Positions 25,789 through 33,404 of a stretch of 64,000 nt of DNA are shown here, piece after piece. The position numbers and the translations under genes are program-made. Every line of letters begins with the position of its first letter. Position 1 is the stretch's first letter. The stretch spans positions 3,419 to 67,418 of the forward strand of contig CABIYX010000003.1 of NCBI GenBank assembly GCA_902363045.1, written 5' to 3'. The stretch comes from Clostridiales bacterium (GTDB lineage: Bacteria > Bacillota > Clostridia > Oscillospirales > Oscillospiraceae). The notes below the pieces were generated by a model. It searched no databases and was not told the DNA's origin. It saw nothing but the letters and a program-made list of their open reading frames with translations.

Positions 25789-26016
25789 TTATTCTCTCAC
25801 CAACTCCATGATGTCTCCTACATCACAGTCGAGGGCGCAACAGATTTTGCAAAGGATCTCGGTATTGGTGTTTCCGCCGTGACCGAGCTTTGCAAGAGAG
25901 GTTGCGCTGATTTCAGCCAGTTCGCAGAGGCTTTTTTTCTTGATTCCCTTATCAATCAGCAGTTTGAACAACTTATTGTAGCTGAAACGTCCTTTTTTAC
26001 CGATATTGGTTTCCAT
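25789..26016 (-). CDS. XRE-family transcriptional regulator
   Basis: 75 residues from ATG 26016, with AAGGGG upstream. The HTH reads FKLLIDKGIKKKSLCELAEISATSLAKLGHGGNTNTEILCKICCALDCDVGDIMELV, the short Cro/CI type common as controller of restriction or defence operons. It lies 22 bp before the DruA-ATPase gene and is co-oriented, so it is probably the autoregulator of this operon. Several AT-rich palindromes lie upstream. Confidence 0.8.
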   Translation of the reverse strand: METNIGKKGRFSYNKLFKLLIDKGIKKKSLCELAEISATSLAKLGHGGNTNTEILCKICCALDCDVGDIMELVRE

Positions 26017-26288
26017 TACACTACCCCTTGTCATTTACGAAATCGATAGCAGATACAATTTGGGAGATTATTGGCCAGCGCCCCTAATCGCCCGAAAATT
26101 GATGCCTCGGGCTGAAAACGAGAATATTTTATCGCAAAATTACGCTTTCGTCTATATTTTTTTGCTTTCGCCAAAATATTTTGCCGAAGTCTTAATTAGA
26201 AGTTTAATTGTCTCTTCGATTGTTGATATTCTTATCCGTACTGCTCAGAACATAAAGCCATTATCTAATATCTGCATAACGGCCTCCT
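26017..26288. promoter_or_regulatory. AT-rich control region with palindromes
   Basis: It contains a perfect CAAAATATTTTG palindrome (26172-26183) inside GCCAAAATATTTTGCC, and further GAATATTTTATCGC-type half-sites near 26124. It lies between two DNA-binding protein genes and is the likely operator region of the defence-like operon. No promoter can be fixed with confidence. Confidence 0.4.
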
Positions 26289-26534
26289 TCAATGGTCAGA
26301 AGCTTCAGGACTTTCGGCAGAACATTCTTTTTTCTTTCGATACTTCTCGGAAAAACCGATATATTTCCCGCTTTTGATCCTGGCGTCATCAGGCTTTTGA
26401 GCATCTTTTGGAATCGCCCAGCTTCGTCCAAGGCGCTCTGCTCCGGAGATACGGCCAGAGGCACACAGAATCTGAACCCGGCGGGAACTAATCCCCCATT
26501 TTGCAGCCGCATCAGAAATGGTCATGTAATCCAT
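26289..26534 (-). CDS. small helix-turn-helix DNA-binding protein
   Basis: 81 residues from ATG 26534, preceded by TAGGAGGG. The start MDYMTISDAAAKWGISSRRVQILCASGRISGAERLGRSWAIPKDAQKP, followed by DARIKSGKYI, is a widespread Firmicutes MerR-like/excisionase-like protein. It has its own promoter (26580-26608). It may regulate the operon downstream or be left over from an element. Confidence 0.8.
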   Translation of the reverse strand: MDYMTISDAAAKWGISSRRVQILCASGRISGAERLGRSWAIPKDAQKPDDARIKSGKYIGFSEKYRKKKECSAESPEASDH

Positions 26535-26579
26535 CTGGGCCCTCCTAATCGACAATACTGCAAATTCCTCTTAATTCTG

Positions 26580-26608
26580 ATAATACACGATTTGGCGAAT
26601 ATTATCAA
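26580..26608 (-). promoter_or_regulatory. predicted promoter of the HTH gene
   Basis: On the minus strand: TTGATA (26603-26608), 17 bp, TATTAT (26580-26585), about 46 bp before the ATG. Confidence 0.6.
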
Positions 26609-26701
26609 CATAAATCTACACTTTTAGCCTGTCGTGCCCCGGATCCTTCGTGTTATGTGGCGCGACCCATCATATATAGAAAATATGTAAGTTTACTATC
26701 G

Positions 26702-26730
26702 TTGTGAAACTGAATTTGTTCCAGTATAAT
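26702..26730 (+). promoter_or_regulatory. predicted promoter of the esterase gene
   Basis: TTGTGA (26702-26707), 17 bp, TATAAT (26725-26730). Transcription would begin about 26737, which argues against the ATG at 26744 as the start codon. Confidence 0.55.
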
Positions 26731-26779
26731 AAAATTAAAGTAAATGGTGAGGATTTTCACAGAGAGCAGGTGTCGCAAA

Positions 26780-27454
26780 ATGATTGCCCCTACCATGGAA
26801 AAGAAAACCGCATCCGTCTTTCCCGCTACTTTTCCTGGTGCCCCGGTGATTTACCTGAATACTTACTCTAATGAGGGGCAGAAGGTATATGAGACTGCAC
26901 AGGCGGTTGGCTGTCCCACCTTTTCCTTGGTGACCATCAGCAATCTGGACTGGAACCACGACATGGCCCCGTGGAACAGCCCGGCGGCGTTCAAGAACGG
27001 GGAGCCCTTTACCGGCGGGGCGGATGATTACCTGCGTCTACTGGTGGAGGAGATCATACCCAGGGCAGAAAAAGACTTGGCCAGTCCTCCGGCATGGCGG
27101 GGGATCGCTGGGTACTCGCTGGCCGGGCTATTCGCTCTGTACGCCATCTATCGGACGGATGTGTTCTCCAGGGTAGGGTGCATGTCCGGTTCTCTGTGGT
27201 TTCCTGGTTTCAAGGAGTACATTTTCTCCCACGAGCCGAAGCGCCGACCGGAGTGCATCTACTTCTCTCTGGGTGACAAGGAGGCTAAGACCCGCAATCC
27301 GGTTCTGAAAACAGTTCAGGAAAATACAGAGGAGATCCAGGCTTTTTACCGGAGCAAGGGCATCGACACGGTGTTCCAGATGAATCCCGGAAACCACTTC
27401 GTCCAGGGGATCGAACGGACCATTGCGGGCATTCAGTGGCTGTTGAGCAGATAG
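26780..27454 (+). CDS. alpha/beta hydrolase (putative esterase, PF00756-like)
   Basis: 224 residues from ATG 26780; in-frame ATGs at 26744 and 26795 are alternatives. The nucleophile elbow is AGYSLAGLFALYA (Ser), with GCMSGSLWFPGF after it and the His in MNPGNHFVQG, matching esterase-D-like enzymes used on siderophores or acyl esters. There is no signal peptide. The gene stands alone and is GC-richer than the defence-like operon beside it. Confidence 0.8.
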   Translation: MIAPTMEKKTASVFPATFPGAPVIYLNTYSNEGQKVYETAQAVGCPTFSLVTISNLDWNHDMAPWNSPAAFKNGEPFTGGADDYLRLLVEEIIPRAEKDLASPPAWRGIAGYSLAGLFALYAIYRTDVFSRVGCMSGSLWFPGFKEYIFSHEPKRRPECIYFSLGDKEAKTRNPVLKTVQENTEEIQAFYRSKGIDTVFQMNPGNHFVQGIERTIAGIQWLLSR

Positions 27455-27525
27455 TGGATGGTCCTCGGCCCTTATTCTTTGAATAGGTATGTGAAAAACT
27501 GATACGCCTACCGCTGAGAAAAGAC

Positions 27526-27554
27526 TTGCTTAACACCCCCGGCAGAGGTACAAT
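27526..27554 (+). promoter_or_regulatory. predicted promoter for the small CSCWMC protein
   Basis: TTGCTT (27526-27531), 17 bp, TACAAT (27549-27554). A leader of about 130 nt follows. It holds a 15-codon ORF (27582-27629) and an inverted repeat (CCTGTAAGAG...CTCTTGCAGG, 27622-27661) that could act in attenuation (weak inference). Confidence 0.45.
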
Positions 27555-27687
27555 ATCCCAAACAACAGAAAGGATTGAAATGATGGGCTATCACCGTTTT
27601 TCTTCTTGGCAGATAGGCTGCCTGTAAGAGAGCATGTTTCCTTGACGACTCTTGCAGGCGGCCCGAACTGTCAAGGAGTGAGCACAA

Positions 27688-27936
27688 TTGAACAGAGACC
27701 GCAGTTACTATCGCAAACAGCGCATGCGTACGATCCACCGCAAGGAAACGATCCTCCGCCAGCTTGGAGGAGAAGAGTACGTCCTTGCGTGGGAACACGG
27801 TGCCGCCGGACGGCTGTCCAAGGGGAAGATCCACTGCTCCTGCTGGATGTGCCGCAGGAAGTCGTATGACGATCCACAGATTCGGGATAAGCGAGCGGCT
27901 ATGGATGCAGCCCAGCAACTGCTGGAAATCGAGTAA
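27688..27936 (+). CDS. small conserved protein with CSCWMC motif
   Basis: 82 residues. The basic N-terminus (NRDRSYYRKQRMRTIHRKETIL) and the motif GRLSKGKIHCSCWMCRRKSYDDP recall a widespread family of small uncharacterised bacterial proteins with a KGKxHCSCxMC core, likely zinc-binding. It starts at TTG (27688-27690) with AAGGAG nine bases before. A long hairpin follows the stop. Its function is unknown. Confidence 0.7.
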   Translation: MNRDRSYYRKQRMRTIHRKETILRQLGGEEYVLAWEHGAAGRLSKGKIHCSCWMCRRKSYDDPQIRDKRAAMDAAQQLLEIE

Positions 27937-27946
27937 CTTCTCTCAC

Positions 27947-28009
27947 GAAAAAACGCTTCCCGGACGGGGCTGGCAGACACCTGCCGCCCCTGGTCAGGAA
28001 GCGTTTTTG
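27947..28009 (+). terminator. terminator after the CSCWMC gene
   Basis: An AAAAACGCTTCC...GGAAGCGTTTTT stem encloses an inner GC-rich hairpin; a run of T ends it. Confidence 0.65.
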
Positions 28010-28018
28010 ACCCCATAT

Positions 28019-28186
28019 TTGACCACAGTCAGGACCGGAACACGTGGAAACAGCGGATTTAAGAGCGTCAAAAAATATCTGATACCGATCAGAAAGTGCC
28101 GGAAAGCACTACAAATCACCATAAAAAATTTGGTTCAAGCGTTTGGGACCACGAGGCCGCTGGTTCGAGACCAGTCACTCGGACCA
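28019..28186 (+). other. probable attachment site with a tRNA 3' end
   Basis: The last about 50 bases have a tRNA T-arm (CTGG-TTCGAGA-CCAG) and an acceptor strand CACTCGG-A-CCA, but no 5' half precedes them. Upstream is a block with TTTGACC and GGAAACAGCGGAT that is echoed at 38226-38411 before a second tRNA-like 3' end with the identical acceptor. Tyrosine recombinases often insert at tRNA 3' ends, so the two sites may be the borders of the island between them (inference). Confidence 0.55.
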
Positions 28187-28189
28187 AAA

Positions 28190-28225
28190 GGCAGTAGATT
28201 TTTCAATAAAATCTACTGCCTTTTT
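28190..28225 (+). terminator. terminator after the tRNA-like sequence
   Basis: 13-bp perfect stem GGCAGTAGATTTT/AAAATCTACTGCC followed by TTTTT. Confidence 0.75.
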
Positions 28226-28267
28226 CTGTATATTACCACCTGCATAAGTCTCCAAGTGCTGGTTAAA

Positions 28268-28296
28268 TTGACAATTTATATAGGGTTTGATATACT
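28268..28296 (+). promoter_or_regulatory. consensus-like sigma-A promoter
   Basis: TTGACA (28268-28273), exactly 17 bp, TATACT (28291-28296). It drives the CoiA-like gene 54 bp further on and is the strongest promoter match in the accessory half. Confidence 0.7.
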
Positions 28297-28349
28297 ATAA
28301 ATACAAACAGACTACAACATGTTTGACTGTGTTTTTGGATGGATGATAT

Positions 28350-29141
28350 ATGTTCACGGCTCTGACAGAGAATAACAAGAGGATTTCAATAGACGAAGCT
28401 ATCCCCGGTGAAAGTTACCTTTGCCCCGTATGCAGTAGTCCTGTTGTGGTGAAGGCCGCAAGTTCGGTGAACATCCGCACACATTTCGCCCACAAGAAAA
28501 ACACTCCTTGCCTTGATAACTGGAAACATGATATGAGCGATTGGCATTTTGACTGGCAGTCAAAGTTCCCTCTCCATAATAGAGAAGTCATCGTCGAAAA
28601 AGATGGTATCATTCACAGGGCAGACATTCTAATCAACGGCACGGTCATTGAATTTCAACATAGTCCCATAAGCAGTGGAGAATTTGAGGATCGAAACAGC
28701 TTTTATAAAAACTGCGGGCATCAAGTTGTCTGGCTTTTTGATGCAACTGACAAAATGAAAGTTGATGATTGCTTTGAATTGGTGTGGAAACGAAGGACCA
28801 CACTATTTTCCAATATAAGGACCCCAATAGATGGTCTTTTTATACAGAATTATTTGCCAGAAAAGAAAAATCTCCTTTGTATTGCGGCACCAGACCCTAA
28901 AGAAGTCCGTTGCCATACAACGGTTTTACCCATAATGCCCGAGAATTTTTTGAAGGAATTTGGTGCCATACAAGATGATGACATTCTTTCAATCCAAGCC
29001 ATTTTTGAAGAAACGAAAAAATCAGTTCTTGAAAGAGAACGCGAGCTAAGGAAGGCAGCGGAAAGTCAACGCATAGCAGTGTCTAATGCAGTATTTAACC
29101 ACTTATCTGGTATTCGAAATAGACATCCCAGGAGATTTTAA
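28350..29141 (+). CDS. CoiA-like nuclease-fold protein
   Basis: 263 residues. The N-terminus has a CPVC zinc knuckle and THFAHKKNTPC, as in CoiA. The core IHRADILINGTVIEFQHSPIS is the restriction-nuclease-like motif (D...E-x-Q) with the following FYKNCGHQVVWLFDA strand. The C-terminus is a charged helix. CoiA acts in competence in streptococci; CoiA-like genes in accessory DNA are not all competence genes. Its location inside an island, its AT-rich codons and its strong promoter suggest a cargo or defence role (inference). A zinc-ribbon membrane protein gene follows after 26 bp. Confidence 0.78.
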   Translation: MFTALTENNKRISIDEAIPGESYLCPVCSSPVVVKAASSVNIRTHFAHKKNTPCLDNWKHDMSDWHFDWQSKFPLHNREVIVEKDGIIHRADILINGTVIEFQHSPISSGEFEDRNSFYKNCGHQVVWLFDATDKMKVDDCFELVWKRRTTLFSNIRTPIDGLFIQNYLPEKKNLLCIAAPDPKEVRCHTTVLPIMPENFLKEFGAIQDDDILSIQAIFEETKKSVLERERELRKAAESQRIAVSNAVFNHLSGIRNRHPRRF

Positions 29142-29167
29142 CTATTTTTTTCATTGAGGAGGTTTAT

Positions 29168-29860
29168 ATGAGATACTGCCCAATTTGTAGTAAGGAACTT
29201 CAAGATGATATGCAATTTTGTCCAAGTTGTGGCACATCTGTCCAGATAACCGATGAAGATCCGATGCCAAATAGAGCAACTTATGTAGGGGAACCAATTC
29301 CAAAGAAAAAACATAAAGGCATAGTTGTCATCATTATTCTTCTCATACTTATCGCCGGAGCGTGGTTCTTATACTCTAATGCCTCCTCAGTCAACACATA
29401 TAATCAGTTCGTTGATTTATATAATACGATAGCCGATGGGGCCAGAAAAGCTGAAACTGCAAACATTCTTATCACAGATGTTTGGAAGAATAGCATATTC
29501 CAAACATCTGATGAGGAAACCGATAAATACACTAAGGCTAATGGCGGCAGCGGGCAATTCTATGATGACTTTAACGATGCACTGTCAAGTTTATATGAAG
29601 ATCAAGACTTTGTAGATGACCTTAATGAAATATACACTCTGCAGACTAAAGCCGAAACCCTGATTAAAGATTTGACAAAGCATCCGAAAGCCTTTGATGA
29701 AGAATACTCAGATTTTAAAGATTGTTATAATCTGTTTGTGAAATTTACAAACATGCCTCTTACAGCTGAAGGCAGTTTAAATTCTTTTACAGACAATCAT
29801 AATAAACTGGATGAAGAACTTGCAGATAAATTGAAGGAACTCGACATTTATTTTGATTGA
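29168..29860 (+). CDS. zinc-ribbon membrane protein, unknown function
   Basis: 230 residues with GAGGAGG before the ATG. It has an N-terminal zinc ribbon (CPICSKEL, then FCPSCG), a basic stretch (PKKKHKG), one membrane helix near residues 51-69, and an acidic helical domain presumably outside the cell. Zinc ribbon plus single TM is common among Firmicutes stress-envelope proteins. It is probably co-transcribed with the CoiA-like gene. Confidence 0.72.
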   Translation: MRYCPICSKELQDDMQFCPSCGTSVQITDEDPMPNRATYVGEPIPKKKHKGIVVIIILLILIAGAWFLYSNASSVNTYNQFVDLYNTIADGARKAETANILITDVWKNSIFQTSDEETDKYTKANGGSGQFYDDFNDALSSLYEDQDFVDDLNEIYTLQTKAETLIKDLTKHPKAFDEEYSDFKDCYNLFVKFTNMPLTAEGSLNSFTDNHNKLDEELADKLKELDIYFD

Positions 29861-29903
29861 TAGCAATGCCGAACAGAAACTTCAAATATATCGCATCAAT
29901 CAT

Positions 29904-29939
29904 AGGCGGGAGCAATGATGCCATTTGCTCCCGCCTTAT
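29904..29939. terminator. bidirectional terminator
   Basis: AGGCGGGAGCAA/TTGCTCCCGCCT hairpin between the convergent zinc-ribbon and integrase genes. Confidence 0.65.
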
Positions 29940-29951
29940 TATGTGCCATCA

Positions 29952-31103
29952 TCAGACAGTCTGCGCCATAAAACCGCCCAATTTGTCTGCAGCTTCGATC
30001 TGCATCTTCATGGTAGCGTGGGTGTAGGTATCCAGAGTGAAGCCCGCGCTGTAGTGTCCCAGCATGGAGGACAGAGTCTTTACATCTACTCCGTTTTGGA
30101 GTGCCAGTGTTGCGAAGGTATGGCGTAAATCATGAAATCTGATATCCGGTAATCCGGCCTGCTTGAGCAGTTTCTTGTGTACCCGCCCTATGGCATCCGG
30201 GTGGTACATATTCCCCGTCACAGGAGAAGGGAACATATATGGGCTGTCCGGATGCTTTTCATGCTCCTCAACCAGCAATTCTACCGCTTCGGTGGGGATC
30301 ACGACCTTTCGGATCGAATTCTGTGTCTTGGGTGGGCTGACCGTCATCTTCCCCGTCTTGGCACTGAGCGTTTTGGTCACAGAGATCGTCCGTTCTGCGA
30401 TGTCCAGATCCTCCCACAGCAGAGCCAGCAGTTCCCCACGGCGCAGGCCGCTGGTCAGTTCCAGATAGAACATGGGGAGCACCCCGTTTTCCTTGGCGGC
30501 ATTTAGGTATGAGCCCACCTGCTCCGGTGCAATGACCTTCATTTCCTTTTTCTCGAGCTGTGGGATGCGGCATCCATTCGTTGGATTGCTGGGGATGATC
30601 CGTTCCTTCACCGCTTGGTCCAACGCCTGGTGGAGCACCATGTGGGTCCCGCGAACAAAGCGGTTGGACAGCCCCTCCTCCTTCACGCTGTTATATCGCG
30701 GTACCCTCCCGTTGGTCTTGATATGGTTGTACATCTTTTGGATGTCTCGGGACGTCAGCTTCTCCAGCTTGATATGGCCGATGCCGGGGATGATGTGGTG
30801 CTCAATGTAGTTGGTATAGCAGGCCGCTGTCGTTTCCCGGATCTGCGGCTTGGAGTAGGTTTCAAACCAGACCCGCATCCACTCCTCCACCGTGTAGGAC
30901 TCCGTTTTAGTGAAGTCGATCCCCTTAGCTGCTTCCTGCGCTTTTCTCAGCTTGTCCTTGACCTCCGCCTGCGTCCTGCCCAGCACATTCTTGAAAATCT
31001 GTTTTCCGGTCTCCGGGTCCCGGCCCGCTGTGAATCGACCCTCCCAGCGTCCGTCCTTGCGCTTGCGGATATTTCCCTCGCCATTGGCTCTTTTTTTCGG
31101 CAT
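29952..31103 (-). CDS. tyrosine recombinase/integrase of element 2
   Basis: 383 residues with a full domain set: Arm domain (NGEGNIRKRKDGRWEGRF), SAM-like domain, catalytic TSGLRRGELLALLW, HDLRHTFATLALQNG, LGHYSAGFTLDTYTHAT with the Tyr nucleophile. It starts at ATG 31103 with AGGAGG. It is homologous to both recombinases of element 1. It is the last gene of the minus-strand module sigma-4-like / unknown / xis / rep / mobC / mob / int. Confidence 0.92.
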   Translation of the reverse strand: MPKKRANGEGNIRKRKDGRWEGRFTAGRDPETGKQIFKNVLGRTQAEVKDKLRKAQEAAKGIDFTKTESYTVEEWMRVWFETYSKPQIRETTAACYTNYIEHHIIPGIGHIKLEKLTSRDIQKMYNHIKTNGRVPRYNSVKEEGLSNRFVRGTHMVLHQALDQAVKERIIPSNPTNGCRIPQLEKKEMKVIAPEQVGSYLNAAKENGVLPMFYLELTSGLRRGELLALLWEDLDIAERTISVTKTLSAKTGKMTVSPPKTQNSIRKVVIPTEAVELLVEEHEKHPDSPYMFPSPVTGNMYHPDAIGRVHKKLLKQAGLPDIRFHDLRHTFATLALQNGVDVKTLSSMLGHYSAGFTLDTYTHATMKMQIEAADKLGGFMAQTV

Positions 31104-31210
31104 ATCGATCGCCTCCTATCAGCAACACAACATACTACATCTTCTGTAAAATAGCCACGCTGTTGGGCTGGAGTTATCAAAGATTTCACACTTTCCTTCC
31201 GGACAAAGGG

Positions 31211-31240
31211 TTTTATCTTTGTTTTGCGACGCAATCTTTG
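31211..31240 (+). repeat. dispersed element motif, copy C
   Basis: TTGCGACGCAA (31224-31234) palindrome, with ATCTTTG directly repeated on both sides (31215-31221, 31234-31240). It lies between the relaxase and integrase genes of element 2. Confidence 0.5.
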
Positions 31241-31255
31241 AGGGGGGCCGCGTCA

Positions 31256-32251
31256 CTACATGGTCTGCTGTTGGTCGGTGTCGTGGCTCAGCTTCTGCCC
31301 CATGGCCAGCTTCTTCAACGCTTCCCGGCGGCGCAGCTTGCTGTCTGTCCAGACCGGCGGTGTGGGGAGCTGCGGAAGGTCCGCTTCTCTCTCCAGCGCC
31401 CTGCCCAGCTGCACCAACCCGGCAGCCAGTTCCCCCATCCATCCTTCGTCCGGCTCCAGAGTGCCGGGACAGAAGCCCGTGGCCTGGCGGTAGGCGAACA
31501 GCTTCTCCAGATTTTCTTTCAGGAAGGTCTCATCGTGCAGACTGCTGTCTCTGCACTTTCTGCCGTTGGGACAGGTGAATGTGATATGCTTCCGAGTTGG
31601 CACCCAGTTGACTTCGTAACCCTCGTACTCCATGTTCTCGATAAAACTCTCCCGGTCGTCTGCGTACTCCAGCGCTTCATTGATCGCCTGGATCAGATCC
31701 AGCTTCCAACTGTCACCACGGAGTCCTGCCTGATACTCCCCAGACCGCATCTGCCGTTTCCGGGTGTGCTTTTTCGGCGGCTCCAGCACACTTAGCCCGT
31801 GGGTCATACAGATCTCATCATTCACCTGCCGGTGCCGCTGAAGGTCGGCGGCATTTTGGTGGAGTTTTCTGCCGTCCGCACAACTCACACTGTTGACCAC
31901 CAGATGGTTGTGCAGGTGGTTGGTGTCCATGTGGGTGGCCACCAGGACCTCATAGTCCGGGAACTGCTTCTGCGCGAACTCGATTCCGATGGCGTTGACC
32001 TCCTGGGGTGTCAGATCATCCACGGCAGAGAAGGACTGGACGAAGTGATAGAACTGACGCCCGTCCGTCTTTTGGAAGCGGCGCTTGGTGGTGACCATCT
32101 CCAGGTAGGAGGACTGGGCCACGCAGTTGTGTCCGGTAACCATCCAGCGGTCACCCAGCATAGTTTTCTTCCTCTGGACTACATACTTCATCACGCCTGC
32201 CATCGTTCCTGCTGTTTGCTTCTTGTTTCGCACCGCTGTGAAGGTCGCCAC
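31256..32251 (-). CDS. Mob-family relaxase
   Basis: 331 residues, N-terminal relaxase type (PF03432-like). Motif III is THMDTNHLHNHLVVNSVS (H...HxHNH); a Tyr-rich segment near the N-terminus (KYVVQRKKT, FYHFVQSFS) and a later CPNGRKCRDSSL are typical of MobA/MobP relaxases from clostridial IMEs. It nicks oriT to start mobilization with a helper transfer system. It starts at a GTG that shares one base with the mobC stop. It has no Sel1 repeats, unlike the relaxase of element 1. Confidence 0.88.
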   Translation of the reverse strand: MATFTAVRNKKQTAGTMAGVMKYVVQRKKTMLGDRWMVTGHNCVAQSSYLEMVTTKRRFQKTDGRQFYHFVQSFSAVDDLTPQEVNAIGIEFAQKQFPDYEVLVATHMDTNHLHNHLVVNSVSCADGRKLHQNAADLQRHRQVNDEICMTHGLSVLEPPKKHTRKRQMRSGEYQAGLRGDSWKLDLIQAINEALEYADDRESFIENMEYEGYEVNWVPTRKHITFTCPNGRKCRDSSLHDETFLKENLEKLFAYRQATGFCPGTLEPDEGWMGELAAGLVQLGRALEREADLPQLPTPPVWTDSKLRRREALKKLAMGQKLSHDTDQQQTM

Positions 32252-32565
32252 TACCGTCCCCCCCTGGCGATACCGGTCATCCGTTGATAGAGATCAGCGT
32301 ACCGGTCGATGAGTTCATCGCTGCGGAGGAACTGAATACGGCCCATGTTGGCCAGCGTGGTGAGCTGGTTCAGATTTCTGCCCTGGGCTTTCAGTTCAGA
32401 CAGGATCTCGTCCAGACCGTTTACCTGGATGATTTCCTTGTCCAGGGCGCAGGTGACCAGGTAATCGGTGACAGTCATCCCGGCTTGTTTGGCCCGGTGT
32501 TGGATCTCTGCCTTTGTTTGCGGTGTCATCCTTGCGGTGATGATGGCCGTTTTTTTCTTCTGCAT
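32251..32565 (-). CDS. mobC: MobC relaxosome protein
   Basis: 104 residues. Ribbon-helix-helix start (TAIITARMTPQTKAEIQHRAKQAGMTVTDYLV), then the MobC signature LKAQGRNLNQLTTLANMG. It binds near oriT and helps the relaxase. GAAAGGAG precedes the ATG; the stop overlaps the relaxase GTG. Confidence 0.88.
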   Translation of the reverse strand: MQKKKTAIITARMTPQTKAEIQHRAKQAGMTVTDYLVTCALDKEIIQVNGLDEILSELKAQGRNLNQLTTLANMGRIQFLRSDELIDRYADLYQRMTGIARGGR

Positions 32566-32793
32566 TTTTCTCCTTTCTCCCCCTTTAGGGGGCAGGGGGG
32601 GCCGGTGCTCTGCCCCGGCGAGTGCGACCGGCGTATAGCCGGACGCTATGCTTGCCCCACCCGAGGGTGGGCATCGTCCTCCGACACCCCCCTGTGATCC
32701 TCGTTACAATCTGCATTCCAAGGCGTTTTTTTAGGCTTCGTATGAGGGGGAGGTATCCTCGTCCCCCAGAGCTGACAAGCCGCACACAGCGGC
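32566..32793. other. intergenic region, candidate oriT of element 2
   Basis: No gene seen. It contains hairpins around GCGTATAGC...GCTATGC (32630-32651), CCCACCC...GGGTGGG (32656-32669) and a GGGGCAGGG-type stem. Inverted repeats of this kind upstream of mobC are expected of an oriT. No nic site is proven. Confidence 0.4.
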
Positions 32794-33198
32794 TCACAGG
32801 CCGCTGCACTTGTCCTGCATCGCCGCAGCTTTCTGACGTGCTGTGGTCATCTCCAACTGCTCCAGCTGGCGGTCATAGTGTGCTGCGATCCACTCCTGAA
32901 CGGGCCGGAGGGTGTAGCGCAGATTTCCGTTTCGTTTCTGCCCGGTTGCTGTCACCACCTCGGTGGGCTCGGTGGAGAGCAGTCCCCGTTCTTCCAGCCG
33001 CAGTGTGTACTTACGCACTGTGTTCTCGCTCATGCCCACCGCTTTTCCAATGGTCTTGTAGCTGGGCCAGCACTGGTGCGTCCCTCGGTCCTCGCACCGG
33101 CGCAGGTAACTGTACACCGCCAGCTCGCCGGGACGCAGTCCCAGAAGGAAGATCTCATTGGGCAGAGAGAAAAAATTTCCGTTGCTCCGCTGCTTCAT
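32794..33198 (-). CDS. RepA-like winged helix-turn-helix protein
   Basis: 134 residues from ATG 33198 (AGGAGGG upstream). FFSLPNEIFLLGLRPGELAVYSYLRRCEDRG, then SYKTIGKAVGMSENTVRKYTLRLEERGLL. It is clearly paralogous to 12516-12956 and placed identically after the excisionase with a 4-bp overlap. Its end shares sequence with the end of the extra small gene in element 1. The role is initiation or regulation, unresolved. Confidence 0.75.
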   Translation of the reverse strand: MKQRSNGNFFSLPNEIFLLGLRPGELAVYSYLRRCEDRGTHQCWPSYKTIGKAVGMSENTVRKYTLRLEERGLLSTEPTEVVTATGQKRNGNLRYTLRPVQEWIAAHYDRQLEQLEMTTARQKAAAMQDKCSGL

Positions 33199-33404
33199 CC
33201 GTTCCCTCCTGTGTGCGCATCCACCCACTGGATGAACGGTTCCTTGGGCACCACGATACGGTTGCCGATCCGCAGAGAAGGAAAATCCTTTTCATGCAGG
33301 AGTTCGTAGGCGGACGATGGTGCGATGCCCAGGACCTTCGACACGATTTCCGCATTGAGAAACAGAGGCAGGTCCTTGTAGGACTTGTACTCAGACACTT
33401 TCAT
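33195..33404 (-). CDS. excisionase-family DNA-binding protein
   Basis: 69 residues from ATG 33404 with CGGAGGA upstream. LPLFLNAEIVSKVLGIAPSSAYELLHEKDFPSLRIGNRIVVPKEPFIQW is the Xis-like HTH, close to the element 1 copy. It overlaps neighbours on both sides (4 bp downstream, 14 bp upstream). Confidence 0.85.
   Translation of the reverse strand: MKVSEYKSYKDLPLFLNAEIVSKVLGIAPSSAYELLHEKDFPSLRIGNRIVVPKEPFIQWVDAHTGGNG

Noticed and set aside
15232..26016. Full Dnd phosphorothioation system
   Set aside because: No dndB, dndC, dndD or dndE genes occur anywhere in the window, so only the Dpt-like arm is considered.
15232..26016. Standard Druantia type I
   Set aside because: DUF4338 is present, but the large DruE helicase and the DruB-D genes are not.
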